From the NCBI RefSeq assembly GCF_001956215.1, contig NZ_MRTQ01000005.1:144086-208085 (forward strand): a stretch of DNA of 64,000 nucleotides, given 5' to 3'. Positions 1 through 9,089 of this stretch are shown here, piece by piece. The translations under genes and the position numbers were made by a program. Under the pieces are notes generated by a model that saw only the letters and a list, made by a program, of their open reading frames with translations, made no database searches and had not been told where the DNA came from. Position 1 is the first letter of the stretch. Each line of letters opens with the position of its first letter. This stretch comes from Paenibacillus sp. FSL R5-0490. Its GTDB lineage: Bacteria > Bacillota > Bacilli > Bacillales > Cytobacillaceae.

Positions 1-735
1 CTTAATGCCAAAAAGAAAGGTTATTCATCAAAAGATATTCAGGTGCTTGCCCCAATGTACCGCGGACCTGCAGGCATCGACAGACTAAACGAAATACTGC
101 AGGAAATACTGAATCCAAATCCCGATGGATCGAGGAAAGAGCTGTCCTTTGGTGATGTGAAATACAGAATTGGCGATAAGGTCCTTCAACTTGTCAACCA
201 GCCTGAGAACAATGTTTTTAACGGTGATATGGGTGAAATTGTATCTATTTTTTACGCAAAGGAAAATACGGAAAAACAGGATATGATTGTCGTATCCTTC
301 GATGGTGCGGAAGCTACATATACAAGACAGGATTTGAACCAGATCACTCATGCCTACTGCTGCTCTGTCCATAAATCGCAGGGAAGTGAATTTCCGATTG
401 TCATTATGCCTGTTGTTAAAAGCTATTACAGGATGCTGAGAAGAAATCTCCTTTATACCGCCATTACCCGCAGCAGACAATTTTTGATATTGTGCGGCGA
501 AGAAGATGCATTAAAAATAGGTGTGGAACGTGCGGATGAACAGGCCCGCCTGACCACTCTTTCTGAAAAGCTGAGAGATGCAATCCTATTTAATGATGAA
601 ACAGGGCTTGAGGATACAGCTGAGTCTTCACTTACGGAAACACTTTCTCTCGAAGAAAGGCTTCTCCAAGCCGATCCAATGATTGGAATGGGAAATATAA
701 CACCGTATGATTTTTTGGAAAAGGAATATAGCTAA
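1..735 (+). CDS. recD2: RecD2-type ATP-dependent DNA helicase, C-terminal part
   Basis: This is the last 244 residues of a RecD-like superfamily 1B helicase (YrrC/RecD2); the reading frame is open to the left edge, so the N-terminus and Walker motifs lie outside the window. Visible are the UvrD_C_2-type segment IGDKVLQLVNQ, then SVHKSQGSEFP (helicase motif V type) and LLYTAITRSR (motif VI with the arginine finger). RecD2 is a 5'-3' helicase linked to replication fork processing and DNA repair in Bacillus. It is followed by its own terminator. The start at the edge is not a real start. Confidence 0.93.
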   Translation, partial: LNAKKKGYSSKDIQVLAPMYRGPAGIDRLNEILQEILNPNPDGSRKELSFGDVKYRIGDKVLQLVNQPENNVFNGDMGEIVSIFYAKENTEKQDMIVVSFDGAEATYTRQDLNQITHAYCCSVHKSQGSEFPIVIMPVVKSYYRMLRRNLLYTAITRSRQFLILCGEEDALKIGVERADEQARLTTLSEKLRDAILFNDETGLEDTAESSLTETLSLEERLLQADPMIGMGNITPYDFLEKEYS

Positions 736-736
736 G

Positions 737-769
737 AAGAGCAGTCTACAATAAAAGACTGTTCTTTTT
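737..769 (+). terminator. Rho-independent terminator of recD2
   Basis: Stem AGAGCAGTCT / AGACTGTTCT (one G-T wobble) with an A-rich loop, followed by TTTTTG, two bases after the recD2 stop codon. Confidence 0.8.
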
Positions 770-833
770 GTATATCTAAACAGTAGACATGCAATTTGGC
801 GGTTTAATCTAAATATATAAAGGAGAGATAAGT

Positions 834-983
834 GTGGAAAAGAAAAGCAGAACTTCTCTTCTCAATCTCCATGGAGTAAAACGCCGCAAACAGCCGCGGC
901 AGGACTATGAGTTTTCAGAGGAACTGTCAGACGGCGGGGAGCGCAGCGAGCGTTTTAATAAGCCAAGGTACAGCAGAAAGTAG
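834..983 (+). CDS. Small basic hypothetical protein, 49 aa
   Basis: A GTG-started 49-codon frame behind a clear AGGAGAG ribosome binding site at 821-827, six bases upstream. The product is very rich in Arg, Lys and Glu, starts MEKKSRTSLLNLHGVKRRKQ and ends YSRK, with no membrane segment. It sits alone between the recD2 terminator and the yrrD homologue. I do not recognise a family; the good ribosome binding site and a composition consistent with a small soluble protein support it being translated. A GTG at 832 in another frame is not supported by spacing. Confidence 0.55.
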   Translation: MEKKSRTSLLNLHGVKRRKQPRQDYEFSEELSDGGERSERFNKPRYSRK

Positions 984-1104
984 GCTTATGCAGGCTTTCT
1001 AATCCGTTCTTAACAATACTTTTTGGCTCCCATGGCAATGGTTTTCCGTTATGTTTTTTTCGGGACAGTGAAAACTATAAATGTTCGGGAAGGCGGGATT
1101 CTCT

Positions 1105-1575
1105 TTGCGGACATTTTCTTTATTAAAAGGCCTGCCGGTGTTTGAGTTGAAAACCGGCAATAAAGCAGGCGATATCTGTGATTTATCCATTTCAGGAACC
1201 GGAAAAGTTCAGGGATTACTGCTGCGAAAGGGCGCATTTCTGAAAAAAAACTATATCATCAATATTGAAGACGTGGCATCTTTCGGGTGGGATGGAGTGA
1301 TGATTGAAGATACCTCTGTTCTGCAGGCAATTCCTAAACATGAGGATTATACATGTGAGACCCATAATCGGTTAACCGGCAAAATGATTATGAGCCGGGA
1401 AGGAGAACGGCTGGGTTTGCTTGAGGATGTATACTTTAAGGAAGAATTGGGCACGATTGTAGGGTACGAACTGTCGGATGGCTTCTTTTCAGATGTGCTG
1501 GAAGGAAAACGTGTCATAAAAACCGATGACCCGCCTGCAATTGGAAAAGACGCCATAATTGTAAATGTAAAATAG
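1105..1575 (+). CDS. yrrD: PRC-barrel domain protein, YrrD family
   Basis: Two PRC-barrel-like halves are visible: SLLKGLPVFELKTGNKAGDI near the N-terminus and NRLTGKMIMSREGERLGLLE about residue 88 onward. PRC barrels occur in RNA-binding and photosynthetic-complex proteins; the role of YrrD is unknown. I chose the TTG at 1105 over the ATG at 1081 because it is preceded by AAGGCGGG at the right distance and begins MRTFSLLKG, as family members do. Product 156 aa. It lies just ahead of a small zinc-ribbon gene with a 15-base gap and is probably cotranscribed with it. Confidence 0.8.
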   Translation: MRTFSLLKGLPVFELKTGNKAGDICDLSISGTGKVQGLLLRKGAFLKKNYIINIEDVASFGWDGVMIEDTSVLQAIPKHEDYTCETHNRLTGKMIMSREGERLGLLEDVYFKEELGTIVGYELSDGFFSDVLEGKRVIKTDDPPAIGKDAIIVNVK

Positions 1576-1590
1576 TGAGGTGTCTTTTTC

Positions 1591-1782
1591 GTGCTGAAAT
1601 GTCCAAATTGCCAGAGCAAAGATATTGGTAAAATCGGGATTAACCAATATTATTGCTGGAATTGCTTTATTGAACTTTCCTTGTCCAAAGGGATCATTAA
1701 CACCCATCAAGTAGAGGAAGATGGTACGCTCAGTTCCCTTGATGATTTATTTGAAGAAGAAGAGCGCCGGTTTCTTTCGTAA
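1591..1782 (+). CDS. Small zinc-ribbon-like protein, 63 aa
   Basis: GTG start with GTGAGGTG (1575-1582) as ribosome binding site. Four cysteines in two CxxC knuckles (CPNC at residues 4-7 and CWNC about 22-25) indicate a treble-clef or rubredoxin-like zinc site; the rest is acidic, ending DLFEEEERRFLS. The context is the yrrD-to-yrrI interval, where B. subtilis also carries small unannotated proteins. Function unknown; nucleic-acid or protein contact through the zinc ribbon is only a guess. Confidence 0.75.
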   Translation: MLKCPNCQSKDIGKIGINQYYCWNCFIELSLSKGIINTHQVEEDGTLSSLDDLFEEEERRFLS

Positions 1783-1808
1783 GAATTAACGGAAGAGGTG
1801 AGCCAGTT

Positions 1809-1943
1809 TTGAACAAAATATTAACCTCTGCAATGATGCTTGGGGCAGGCATGGCTGCTTATAATTATGCCCAAAAGAATAATATGATATCAGGCCGAAA
1901 AATGAAACGCATCCAGAAAAGAATAACCAAATCTTTATTTTAA
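1809..1943 (+). CDS. yrzQ: YrzQ/DUF3918 family small protein, 44 aa
   Basis: A 44-residue product starting MNKILTSAMMLGAGMAAYNY, with a short Gly/Ala-rich hydrophobic stretch and a very basic C-terminus (KMKRIQKRITKSLF), as in the YrzQ small-protein family of Bacillus. The TTG start follows GAAGAGGTGAG. The gene lies in its conserved place between yrrD and yrrI and is followed by a terminator. Function unknown. Confidence is good for the gene and moderate for the family name, which rests on recollection of the family rather than a search. Confidence 0.7.
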   Translation: MNKILTSAMMLGAGMAAYNYAQKNNMISGRKMKRIQKRITKSLF

Positions 1944-1949
1944 ATGATC

Positions 1950-1984
1950 AAGGCTGGTTCTTAAAAAAGGGCCAGCTTTTTTTC
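1950..1984 (+). terminator. Terminator after yrzQ
   Basis: GGCTGG ... CCAGC hairpin followed by TTTTTTT; the stem is short but the T-run is clear. Confidence 0.6.
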
Positions 1985-2064
1985 GCACCTCCATGCTATT
2001 CATAATGAGTAAGATGCATAATTCCCATGGAAGCTATCACAATAAATACAAGGAGGGGGCCATA

Positions 2065-3153
2065 TTGAATATTCATATGAAATGGTACTACCGGCTTGGA
2101 TTTCTGCTTCTCTTGTTTATTGTGATTTTAGTTTTCCTAAAGCTCCAGGCATTATGGATGCCCGTTCTGGAAATTGTATTTGTCGTATTCATTCCTTTTG
2201 TCATTGGGGCATTTATTACTTATCTTCTTCACCCGATCGTGGAAAAATTGCATGAAACGGGCCTTCACAGGGGGCTTGCCGTTTTTATTATATATTTTTT
2301 GTTCTTCGGGGGAATTGGCCTTATCTTTTATAAAGGGATTCCGGCTTTTATTCATCAATTGCGTGATCTGGCGGAAAATGCACCTCATTTTGCAAATCAG
2401 TACCGCGGGTGGATCGATACGATTCAGAGTAAAACATCAACATGGCCAGATGGCCTGCAGACCAGGATTGATGAGGTTATTGCAGCTATAGAGCAGCGGT
2501 TAAATAATCTTTTATCAAAAGTAATCACATTTTTTCTGAATGTACTGAACTATGCTTTGATTATCGCAGTTATTCCCTTCATCTCTTTTTATCTTCTTAA
2601 AGATTTTTCGATTATGAAAAGAGCTGCCTGGTACTTGACTCCAAGAAAATGGAGGAAGGAAGGCGTGTTATTCTTAAGAGATGTAGACAAGTCACTCGGA
2701 AGCTATATCAGGGGGCAGCTTCTGGTATGTGCAGCCATTGGGGCCATTTCTTCTCTGCTATTTTGGGTTTTTGATATGCGTTATCCTCTTTTGCTGGGTA
2801 CTATAATAGGTGTTACCAATGTAATTCCTTATTTTGGTCCAATTATCGGAGCGATTCCGGCTGTCATCATTGCTTCAGCTTTATCGGTTAAAATGGTCGT
2901 AATAACAATTGGGATTATTATTGTTCTTCAATTCCTTGAGGGGAATATCCTATCACCCCTGATTGTTGGAAAAAGTCTTCATATGCACCCTCTTCTCATT
3001 ATGCTCGCACTGCTGGCCGGCGGAGAAGCTGGAGGGATATTGGGCTTGATTATTGCAGTTCCGATTTTAGCTGTCATTAAAGTAAGTATCATACATGCAA
3101 AAAAACACTTTTCAAAAAATAAACAGCCAAAAATCAGCGGAACCTCATCATGA
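2065..3153 (+). CDS. yrrI: AI-2E family transporter YrrI
   Basis: A 362-residue polytopic membrane protein with hydrophobic segments at the extreme N-terminus (about residues 10-50), a central cytoplasmic or amphipathic region (about 90-150) and four to five helices in the C-terminal half; PYFGPIIGAIPA and EGNILSPLIVG are typical of the AI-2E/PerM permease family. Substrate in Bacillus unknown; some relatives are Na+/H+ antiporters or autoinducer exporters. I placed the start at TTG 2065, seven bases after AAGGAGGGGG, instead of the upstream ATG at 1993 which has no ribosome binding site. It precedes alaS in the same order as in B. subtilis. Confidence 0.85.
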   Translation: MNIHMKWYYRLGFLLLLFIVILVFLKLQALWMPVLEIVFVVFIPFVIGAFITYLLHPIVEKLHETGLHRGLAVFIIYFLFFGGIGLIFYKGIPAFIHQLRDLAENAPHFANQYRGWIDTIQSKTSTWPDGLQTRIDEVIAAIEQRLNNLLSKVITFFLNVLNYALIIAVIPFISFYLLKDFSIMKRAAWYLTPRKWRKEGVLFLRDVDKSLGSYIRGQLLVCAAIGAISSLLFWVFDMRYPLLLGTIIGVTNVIPYFGPIIGAIPAVIIASALSVKMVVITIGIIIVLQFLEGNILSPLIVGKSLHMHPLLIMLALLAGGEAGGILGLIIAVPILAVIKVSIIHAKKHFSKNKQPKISGTSS

Positions 3154-3155
3154 TG

Positions 3156-3185
3156 TTGACAACAATAAAGGAAAATCGCTATAAT
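3156..3185 (+). promoter_or_regulatory. Sigma-A promoter of alaS
   Basis: TTGACA at 3156-3161, an 18-base spacer and a perfect TATAAT at 3180-3185, immediately downstream of the yrrI stop codon. Transcription would begin near 3192, at the T-box leader. Confidence 0.85.
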
Positions 3186-3191
3186 TCGTCT

Positions 3192-3478
3192 ATAAAGTAT
3201 ATATTAAACATTTTGACGGAATGAGTATGTTATAGACCATCTGCGTGAATGCATTGCTGCATTCATAAAAGAGAGGGAGTTCCATGGCTGAAAGAACTTC
3301 CAGATGAAGGATAACAGAAAGCTAATCCTGAGTGCAGCTAATCCCTGCCGTATTTCCGCGTTAAGGATCTGAGAGATGGGAGATTGCCTATTAACCGGCA
3401 TTATTCATTTAACTTCCATAATCAGGGTGGTACCGCGAGTAAGCTCTCGTCCCTGTCCAGGGATGAGGGCTTTTTTTG
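3192..3478 (+). promoter_or_regulatory. T-box riboswitch of alaS
   Basis: The leader holds the hallmark T-box sequence AGGGTGGTACCGCG at 3424-3437, which forms the antiterminator and pairs with the acceptor end of uncharged tRNA. It is followed by the competing terminator: stem AGCTCTCGTCCCT / AGGGATGAGGGCT at 3442-3470 with a run of seven T. The AGAGAG motif of stem I is at about 3271. Uncharged tRNA-Ala should favour read-through into alaS. Alanine specifier candidates are the GCT triplets at 3321 and 3337; I could not decide which sits in the specifier loop. Confidence 0.93.
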
Positions 3479-3520
3479 TTGTTTTTAAAAGTTTTTACAT
3501 ATTTTAGGAGGTTGGTTAGA

Positions 3521-6154
3521 ATGAAACAATTATCAGGTGCTGAAATACGCCGAATGTTCCTGGATTTCTTTAAAGAGAAAGGACACGCTGTAGAACCGAG
3601 CGCATCCCTCGTTCCTCACGAGGATCCTTCCCTGCTCTGGATTAACAGTGGTGTCGCCACTCTGAAAAAATATTTTGACGGCCGTGTCATCCCAGAGAAC
3701 CCAAGGATTACAAATGCCCAAAAATCCATCCGCACCAACGATATCGAAAATGTCGGCAAAACAGCAAGACACCATACTTTTTTTGAGATGCTGGGCAATT
3801 TCTCAATTGGTGATTACTTTAAAGAAGAAGCCATCGTCTGGGCTTGGGAGTTTTTGACTGATAAAAAATGGATTGGCTTTGCTGAAGAAAAGCTTTCTGT
3901 TACGATTCATCCTGAAGATGATGAAGCTTTTAACATCTGGCGGGAAAAAGTAGGAGTGCCGGAAGAGAGGATTATCCGCCTGGAAGGAAACTTCTGGGAC
4001 ATCGGAGAAGGCCCAAGTGGTCCAAATACAGAGATCTTCTATGACCGCGGTCCTGAATATGGAAATGACCCAGAAGATCCTGAACTATATCCCGGCGGTG
4101 AAAACGATCGCTATTTAGAAGTCTGGAACCTTGTGTTTTCTGAATTCAACCATAATCCTGATGGCACTTATACGCCGCTGCCTAAGAAAAATATTGATAC
4201 CGGGATGGGGCTTGAGCGGATGGCGTCTGTCGTTCAAAATGTTCCTACCAACTTTGATACAGACTTATTTATGCCAATTATCCGGGGAACAGAAGAAATT
4301 TCAGGCCGGAAATATGGAGCATCAAAGGAAACGGATGTTGCATTTAAAGTTATTGCAGACCATATCCGCACAGTGGCATTTGCAGTGGGTGACGGTGCGC
4401 TGCCTTCTAATGAAGGACGGGGCTATGTATTAAGAAGATTGCTTCGCCGTGCTGTCAGATATGCTAAACAAATTAATATAAACGAGCCATTCATGTATGA
4501 ATTGGTGCCAGTGGCAGGAGAAATTATGCATGACTTCTACCCGGAAGTAAAAGAAAAAACTGAATTTATCCAAAAGGTCATCAAGAACGAAGAAGAACGT
4601 TTCCATGAAACACTTCATGAAGGTCTTGCCATTCTTTCATCTGTTATTAAGAAAGAAAAGGAAAAAGACAGCGATACGATTCAGGGTGAAGACGTTTTCC
4701 GTCTTTATGATACATACGGATTCCCGGTTGAGTTAACAGAGGAATATGCTGAAGAAGAAGGTATGAAAGTGGATCATGCCGGATTTGAAAAGGAAATGGA
4801 AGGACAGCGTGAGCGTGCACGTTCTGCACGTCAGGATGTAGATTCCATGCAGGTCCAGGGCGGAGTATTAGGAGAGCTGAAAACCGATAGCAAATTTGTC
4901 GGTTATGATAAGCTTCAGACAGAAGCCAGAATCGCTGCAATTGTGAAGGATGGGCAATTAATTGAAGAAGCTCATGCTGGAGAGGAGATTCAGCTGATCC
5001 TGAATGAAACACCATTTTACGCAGAGAGCGGCGGACAGATTGCTGACCAGGGAACTCTGGAAGCAGAAGGATTAAAGGTTTCAATTAAGGATGTTCAAAA
5101 AGCTCCGAATGGACAAAACCTTCATAGAGCTGTCGTTGAAAAAGGAACGCTGAAGGCTGAAGCGTCTGTACTGGCGGCGGTAAATGAGCAAATCCGTTCA
5201 AAGGTAATCAAAAATCATACTGCAACTCACTTGCTTCATCAGGCTTTAAAGGATGTTTTGGGAGGCCATGTTAATCAGGCTGGTTCTTTAGTAGGGCCGG
5301 ATCGCCTGCGTTTTGACTTCTCTCATTTTGGGCAAATTACTTCTGAAGAGCTTGAGAAAATTGAAGCGATTGTCAACGAACAAATTTGGCAAAGTCTTGA
5401 AGTTGAGATCAATTACAAGGACATTGATGAGGCAAAGGCAATGGGTGCTATGGCTCTATTTGGTGAGAAATATGGAAAGATTGTCCGTGTTGTTCAGGTT
5501 GGGGATTACAGTCTCGAGCTTTGCGGCGGATGCCATGTTTCGAATACTGCTTCCATCGGATTGTTCAAGATCCAATCGGAAAGCGGTATTGGTGCTGGAA
5601 CTCGCAGAATAGAAGCCGTAACTGGCGAATCTGCATACAAGCTAATGAATGACCAGATTACTGTATTAAAAGAAGCTTCAGGCAAATTAAAGACCAATCC
5701 AAAAGATTTGTCCGCAAGAATTGATGTACTGCTTGGAGAAATGAAGCAGCTGCAGCGTGAAAACGAATCTTTAGCAGCAAAATTGGGCAATATTGAAGCA
5801 GGGAGCCTGGTATCAAAGGCAAAAGAAGTCAATGGCATTACCGTTCTTGCTGAGAAGGTCCAGGCATCAGACATGAATAACCTGCGCAATATGGCTGACG
5901 ATTTAAAACAAAAACTCGGATCTGCAGTTGTTGTATTAGGCAGTGTAAACGAGGGAAAAGTGAATATTATTGCCGGGGTGACAGATGATCTGATCAAAAA
6001 AGGCTTCCATGCGGGCAAAGCGGTAAAAGAAGTTGCTGCAAAATGCGGCGGCGGAGGCGGAGGCCGTCCGGACATGGCTCAGGCTGGCGGAAAAGACCCG
6101 GAAAAACTTGAAAGTGCTCTGCAATTTGTAGAAGAATGGGTTAAATCCGTTTGA
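3521..6154 (+). CDS. alaS: Alanine--tRNA ligase
   Basis: Class II aminoacyl-tRNA synthetase charging tRNA-Ala in the cytoplasm; 877 aa, the usual length. Visible: the catalytic N-terminal domain beginning [20 protein letters not shown], the editing domain zinc ligands in [11 protein letters not shown] and CGGCH, and a C-terminal DHHA1/C-Ala domain with [15 protein letters not shown]. The ATG at 3521 has TAGGAGGT at 3505-3512; the frame continues upstream to 3476 without a start that makes sense. Transcription depends on the T-box just upstream. The next operon (ireB) begins 240 bases downstream with its own promoter. Confidence 0.98.
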   Translation: MKQLSGAEIRRMFLDFFKEKGHAVEPSASLVPHEDPSLLWINSGVATLKKYFDGRVIPENPRITNAQKSIRTNDIENVGKTARHHTFFEMLGNFSIGDYFKEEAIVWAWEFLTDKKWIGFAEEKLSVTIHPEDDEAFNIWREKVGVPEERIIRLEGNFWDIGEGPSGPNTEIFYDRGPEYGNDPEDPELYPGGENDRYLEVWNLVFSEFNHNPDGTYTPLPKKNIDTGMGLERMASVVQNVPTNFDTDLFMPIIRGTEEISGRKYGASKETDVAFKVIADHIRTVAFAVGDGALPSNEGRGYVLRRLLRRAVRYAKQININEPFMYELVPVAGEIMHDFYPEVKEKTEFIQKVIKNEEERFHETLHEGLAILSSVIKKEKEKDSDTIQGEDVFRLYDTYGFPVELTEEYAEEEGMKVDHAGFEKEMEGQRERARSARQDVDSMQVQGGVLGELKTDSKFVGYDKLQTEARIAAIVKDGQLIEEAHAGEEIQLILNETPFYAESGGQIADQGTLEAEGLKVSIKDVQKAPNGQNLHRAVVEKGTLKAEASVLAAVNEQIRSKVIKNHTATHLLHQALKDVLGGHVNQAGSLVGPDRLRFDFSHFGQITSEELEKIEAIVNEQIWQSLEVEINYKDIDEAKAMGAMALFGEKYGKIVRVVQVGDYSLELCGGCHVSNTASIGLFKIQSESGIGAGTRRIEAVTGESAYKLMNDQITVLKEASGKLKTNPKDLSARIDVLLGEMKQLQRENESLAAKLGNIEAGSLVSKAKEVNGITVLAEKVQASDMNNLRNMADDLKQKLGSAVVVLGSVNEGKVNIIAGVTDDLIKKGFHAGKAVKEVAAKCGGGGGGRPDMAQAGGKDPEKLESALQFVEEWVKSV

Positions 6155-6178
6155 TATCCCAGTAAAGTAGTGTAAAAT
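6151..6178 (+). promoter_or_regulatory. Probable sigma-A promoter for ireB-ruvX-yrzB
   Basis: TTGATA at 6151-6156 overlaps the end of alaS; after 16 bases comes TAAAAT at 6173-6178. It would give a leader of about 200 bases before ireB containing an inverted repeat CTTGTTC / GAACAAG (6221-6255). No gene was found in this leader. Confidence 0.5.
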
Positions 6179-6393
6179 GGAGGTAACCAAGAGAGATTGT
6201 TCATCATCAGGAAGAAACAGCTTGTTCTTCACCATGTTTTCCTGTCAGGAACAAGATCATTTATTGATCGCTCTGTTTATTCAGGCGGCAGGCCAAACAG
6301 TTATGAAGAGGGGGACAAGCTGGTAATGATCCGGATATAATCCGGCAAATATAAGCTATCCTATCCTTCATACAGAAAAGCGAGGTGTAAGAT

Positions 6394-6660
6394 ATGAGCT
6401 CATTTGACAAAACAATGAGGTTTAACTTTCCTGAAGAACCAATCGAACAGGATGTGAATGAAGTTCTGTTTCAAGTTTATGGTGCCCTCCAGGAAAAAGG
6501 GTATAATCCTATAAATCAAATTGTCGGTTATCTGCTGTCCGGGGATCCGGCTTACATTCCCCGCCATAAGGATGCCCGCAATATCATCCGTAAACTTGAA
6601 CGGGATGAGATCATCGAAGAATTGGTTAAATCATACTTAAAACAGCAGCGTGAGGGGTAA
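6394..6660 (+). CDS. ireB: IreB family regulatory phosphoprotein (YrzL)
   Basis: 88 aa, the full family length, starting [20 protein letters not shown]; the conserved segments [20 protein letters not shown] and [20 protein letters not shown] are unmistakable for the UPF0297/DUF965 family. In Enterococcus the orthologue is phosphorylated by the PASTA kinase IreK and lowers cephalosporin resistance; the role in Bacillus is less clear. ATG preceded by GCGAGGTG. It is two bases from ruvX, so the three genes ireB-ruvX-yrzB form one operon. Confidence 0.93.
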   Translation: MSSFDKTMRFNFPEEPIEQDVNEVLFQVYGALQEKGYNPINQIVGYLLSGDPAYIPRHKDARNIIRKLERDEIIEELVKSYLKQQREG

Positions 6661-6662
6661 AC

Positions 6663-7079
6663 ATGCGGACTATGGGACTGGATGTCGGCTCTAAGACAGT
6701 CGGCGTCGCTCTAAGCGATGCGTTCGGATGGACAGCGCAGGGCTTGGAAACCATCAAAATCAACGAGGAAGAAAAAGAGTTTGGTTTTGAAAGAATTGGT
6801 GAAATAATAAAAGAGCATGAAGTCAGTAAGATTGTTGTCGGCTTGCCTAAAAATATGAATGGAACCATTGGCCCACGCGGTGAAGCCAGCCAGTTCTTTG
6901 CTTCAGAGCTGGAGAAGCTATTTGGCCTTCCGGTCGTATTATGGGACGAGCGTCTCTCAACAATGGCAGCTGAAAGAGTTTTGCTTGAAGCAGATGTCAG
7001 CCGCAAGAAACGGAAAAAAGTCATTGATAAAATGGCAGCCGTCATGATTTTACAAGGCTTTTTAAATAGCCAAATTTAA
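6663..7079 (+). CDS. ruvX: Putative pre-16S rRNA nuclease / Holliday junction resolvase-like YqgF (YrrK)
   Basis: 138 aa RNase H-fold protein. The first strand [16 protein letters not shown] carries the catalytic Asp of the YqgF family; [11 protein letters not shown] and [12 protein letters not shown] are the other family blocks, and [15 protein letters not shown] carries the C-terminal Asp. Known members mature the 5' end of 16S rRNA, or act as RuvC-like resolvases in some species. ATG start at 6663 overlapping the ribosome binding site in the ireB end. Cotranscribed with ireB and yrzB. Confidence 0.93.
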   Translation: MRTMGLDVGSKTVGVALSDAFGWTAQGLETIKINEEEKEFGFERIGEIIKEHEVSKIVVGLPKNMNGTIGPRGEASQFFASELEKLFGLPVVLWDERLSTMAAERVLLEADVSRKKRKKVIDKMAAVMILQGFLNSQI

Positions 7080-7093
7080 TGAGGTGAACAGAA

Positions 7094-7378
7094 ATGAATC
7101 ATGGAGATAACAACATTACTGTAATTGACGAGGAAGGCAACGAGCAGCTTTGCGAAGTATTGTTCACGTTTGATTCGGAAGAATTCGGCAAGTCATATGT
7201 CCTTTATTACCCAATTGGGGCAGATGAAAATGATGATGAAGAAATTGAAATTCACGCTTCAGCATTCAGCCCAAGCGAAGACAGCAAGGATGGCGAACTG
7301 CAGCCGATCGAGACAGAAGAGGAATGGGATCTAATTGAAGAAATGCTAAACACATTCCTTGAAGAGCAGGAAGATTAA
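7094..7378 (+). CDS. yrzB: DUF1292 family protein YrzB
   Basis: 94 aa, strongly acidic protein of the UPF0473/DUF1292 family: [20 protein letters not shown] near the N-terminus and [19 protein letters not shown] near the C-terminus. Function unknown; it follows ireB and ruvX in most Firmicutes and closes the operon here, ahead of a strong terminator. ATG with GAGGTGAAC as ribosome binding site. Confidence 0.9.
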   Translation: MNHGDNNITVIDEEGNEQLCEVLFTFDSEEFGKSYVLYYPIGADENDDEEIEIHASAFSPSEDSKDGELQPIETEEEWDLIEEMLNTFLEEQED

Positions 7379-7382
7379 TAAA

Positions 7383-7407
7383 ACTGGCCCCCGGGCCAGT
7401 TTTTTAT
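7383..7407 (+). terminator. Terminator of the ireB-ruvX-yrzB operon
   Basis: Compact hairpin ACTGGCCC / GGGCCAGT with almost no loop and TTTTTT, directly after the yrzB stop. Confidence 0.9.
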
Positions 7408-7494
7408 TTGCTTCTTTTTTCGGCTGGAGCGGAATAAACCGAAAGTGCAATATGTGGAAAAAAATGGCGAATCTTATTGGTTTTTGTAATATCC

Positions 7495-7524
7495 TGCGAC
7501 TTACAAAAGAAAATATAGTATAAT
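7495..7524 (+). promoter_or_regulatory. Probable promoter of mltG
   Basis: A perfect TATAAT at 7519-7524 preceded by TGTNNTATA-like context; the -35 (TGCGAC at 7495-7500, 18-base spacer) is weak. The transcript would carry a leader of about 110 bases. Confidence 0.5.
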
Positions 7525-7639
7525 AAGCCCGTGATGTCTCAGAAACAAAAAGAAAATACGATTTCTTAGGCTAGTTGGCAAGAAAACATGCTAGTTCATT
7601 TCCAAAGAAGCCAACGTCTTTTTAACGGGGGGATATGTG

Positions 7640-8773
7640 ATGTCGGCAGACGATCAAAAAGGGAAAAAAGAAATAATGCGCGAAAAGATGATTGAGCGGC
7701 AAGGCGAAGCAAAAGTAGTCCGTAAAATTGTACTGATAGTTGCAATCATATTATTAATCTCAGCTGCTGCAGTGCTCGGCGGGGGATATTTTTATATTAA
7801 TTCAGCTTTAAAGCCTGTTGATCCCGATAATAATAAGCCGAGAAAAGTAGAGATACCAATCGGGTCATCTGTGACGGGAATCGGCACTGTTCTTGAAGAA
7901 AATGGAATTATCAGGGATGCACGTGTTTTTAAATATTATGTGAAATTTAAAAATGAAGCTGGATTTATGGCAGGAGAATATCAGTTGAAGCCTTCCATGA
8001 ATATGGAGGAGATTCTGGATAGCTTGAAAACAGGTAAGGTAATGGAAGAAGTTGCATTCAAGATCACCATTCCAGAGGGAAAACAGCTTGAGCAGATTGC
8101 AGGGATCATTGCAGAAAAAACTGATAAAAAACCAGAAGATGTGTTGAAACAACTTAATGAAAAAGCTTTTATTAAATCTTTAATGGCAGAATATCCTGAA
8201 TTGCTGACAAATGAAATCCTGGCTGAGAATATTAAATATCCTCTTGAGGGTTACTTATTCCCGGCAACCTATCCTTTTTACAAAGAAGATCAGACTATAG
8301 AGGAAATTGTTAAAGTTATGCTTGATAAAACGGCTTCAGTTATTAAAAAGTATAGCGGTGATATGGAGAAGCAGGAATACACTCCGCACAAATTATTGAC
8401 AATGGCATCGCTCATAGAGGAAGAAGCAACGGCGAAAGTAGACCGTGATCAGATTGCGAGTGTTTTCTACAACCGGATTGACACAGGAATGCCTTTGCAG
8501 ACAGATCCAACTGTCCTGTATGCACATGGTGAACATAAATCAAGGGTCCTATATAAAGACTTAGAGATCGACTCACCATACAACACATATAAGTACCCTG
8601 GACTGACGCCCGGACCTATTGCAAATGCCGGGGTGTCCTCAATTGAAGCAGCATTGGTGCCTGCAGAAACAGATTACCTATACTTCCTGGCCACATCAAC
8701 AGGAGAAGTGCTTTTCTCAAAGACACTGGATGAGCATAATCAAAAAAAAGCACAGCATATATCGAATAATTAA
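7640..8773 (+). CDS. mltG: Endolytic transglycosylase MltG (YrrL)
   Basis: 377 aa, one N-terminal transmembrane helix (about residues 28-50, IVLIVAIILLISAAAVLGGG) and an extracytoplasmic YceG domain. Catalytic Glu lies in the conserved LLTMASLIEEEA; QTDPTVLYA and YPGLTPGPIANAG are family motifs. MltG cuts nascent peptidoglycan glycan strands and limits their length. ATG 7640 is favoured over GTG 7637 because the GGGGGG ribosome binding site ends at 7632. It has its own promoter and a strong terminator, so it is probably a single-gene unit, separated from trmR by about 300 bases. Confidence 0.95.
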   Translation: MSADDQKGKKEIMREKMIERQGEAKVVRKIVLIVAIILLISAAAVLGGGYFYINSALKPVDPDNNKPRKVEIPIGSSVTGIGTVLEENGIIRDARVFKYYVKFKNEAGFMAGEYQLKPSMNMEEILDSLKTGKVMEEVAFKITIPEGKQLEQIAGIIAEKTDKKPEDVLKQLNEKAFIKSLMAEYPELLTNEILAENIKYPLEGYLFPATYPFYKEDQTIEEIVKVMLDKTASVIKKYSGDMEKQEYTPHKLLTMASLIEEEATAKVDRDQIASVFYNRIDTGMPLQTDPTVLYAHGEHKSRVLYKDLEIDSPYNTYKYPGLTPGPIANAGVSSIEAALVPAETDYLYFLATSTGEVLFSKTLDEHNQKKAQHISNN

Positions 8774-8776
8774 ATT

Positions 8777-8817
8777 AGTAAAAGGGGAATGTGCAGATAT
8801 AGCATTCCCCTTTTACT
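8777..8817 (+). terminator. Terminator of mltG
   Basis: Perfect 15-bp inverted repeat, AGTAAAAGGGGAATG / CATTCCCCTTTTACT, starting four bases after the mltG stop codon; the T-run lies inside the stem. Confidence 0.8.
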
Positions 8818-9089
8818 TATGGTAAAATAGATCAGGTGTTTTATATAAGCTTCGCGATAGCGTAAATCACGGACAAGCATGGATATTGGCTCACGTAAGC
8901 CGGAATGCCGCATAGCGCATTTCCACATCCTATCTGTGAACGCTATTTTTTCATGTCTAAATAGCAAAGCTGAGGCGATTGCTTTTCAGGGACGCAGACT
9001 AAGCTATGGCAGTGTCTACATGACTGCGAGAGCATCTGAAGCCGCAGCTTGACAATAAAATTCCATCTGATCGAGGTGATGCCAGCTTG
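8818..9089 (+). other. mltG-trmR intergenic region with a possible AMP-binding enzyme remnant
   Basis: 272 bases with no convincing gene. A 57-codon frame, 8879-9052, lacks a good ribosome binding site. Its second half reads AEAIAFQGRRLSYGSVYMTA, which resembles the N-terminal pattern of acyl-CoA synthetases (AIxFxGxxLTYxELY). Past the stop, another frame reads RGDASLMND, like the KGDxVALLMxN block that follows in that family. This may be a decayed fragment; it may equally be chance. GAGGTGAT at 9073-9080 is the trmR ribosome binding site. Confidence 0.25.

Noticed and set aside
5506..6075. 189-codon minus-strand frame inside alaS
   Set aside because: Mirror frame of a highly conserved gene; no start signal.
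6178..6342. 54-codon frame beginning at ATG 6178 between alaS and ireB
   Set aside because: No ribosome binding site, and the ATG overlaps the -10 of the predicted ireB promoter.
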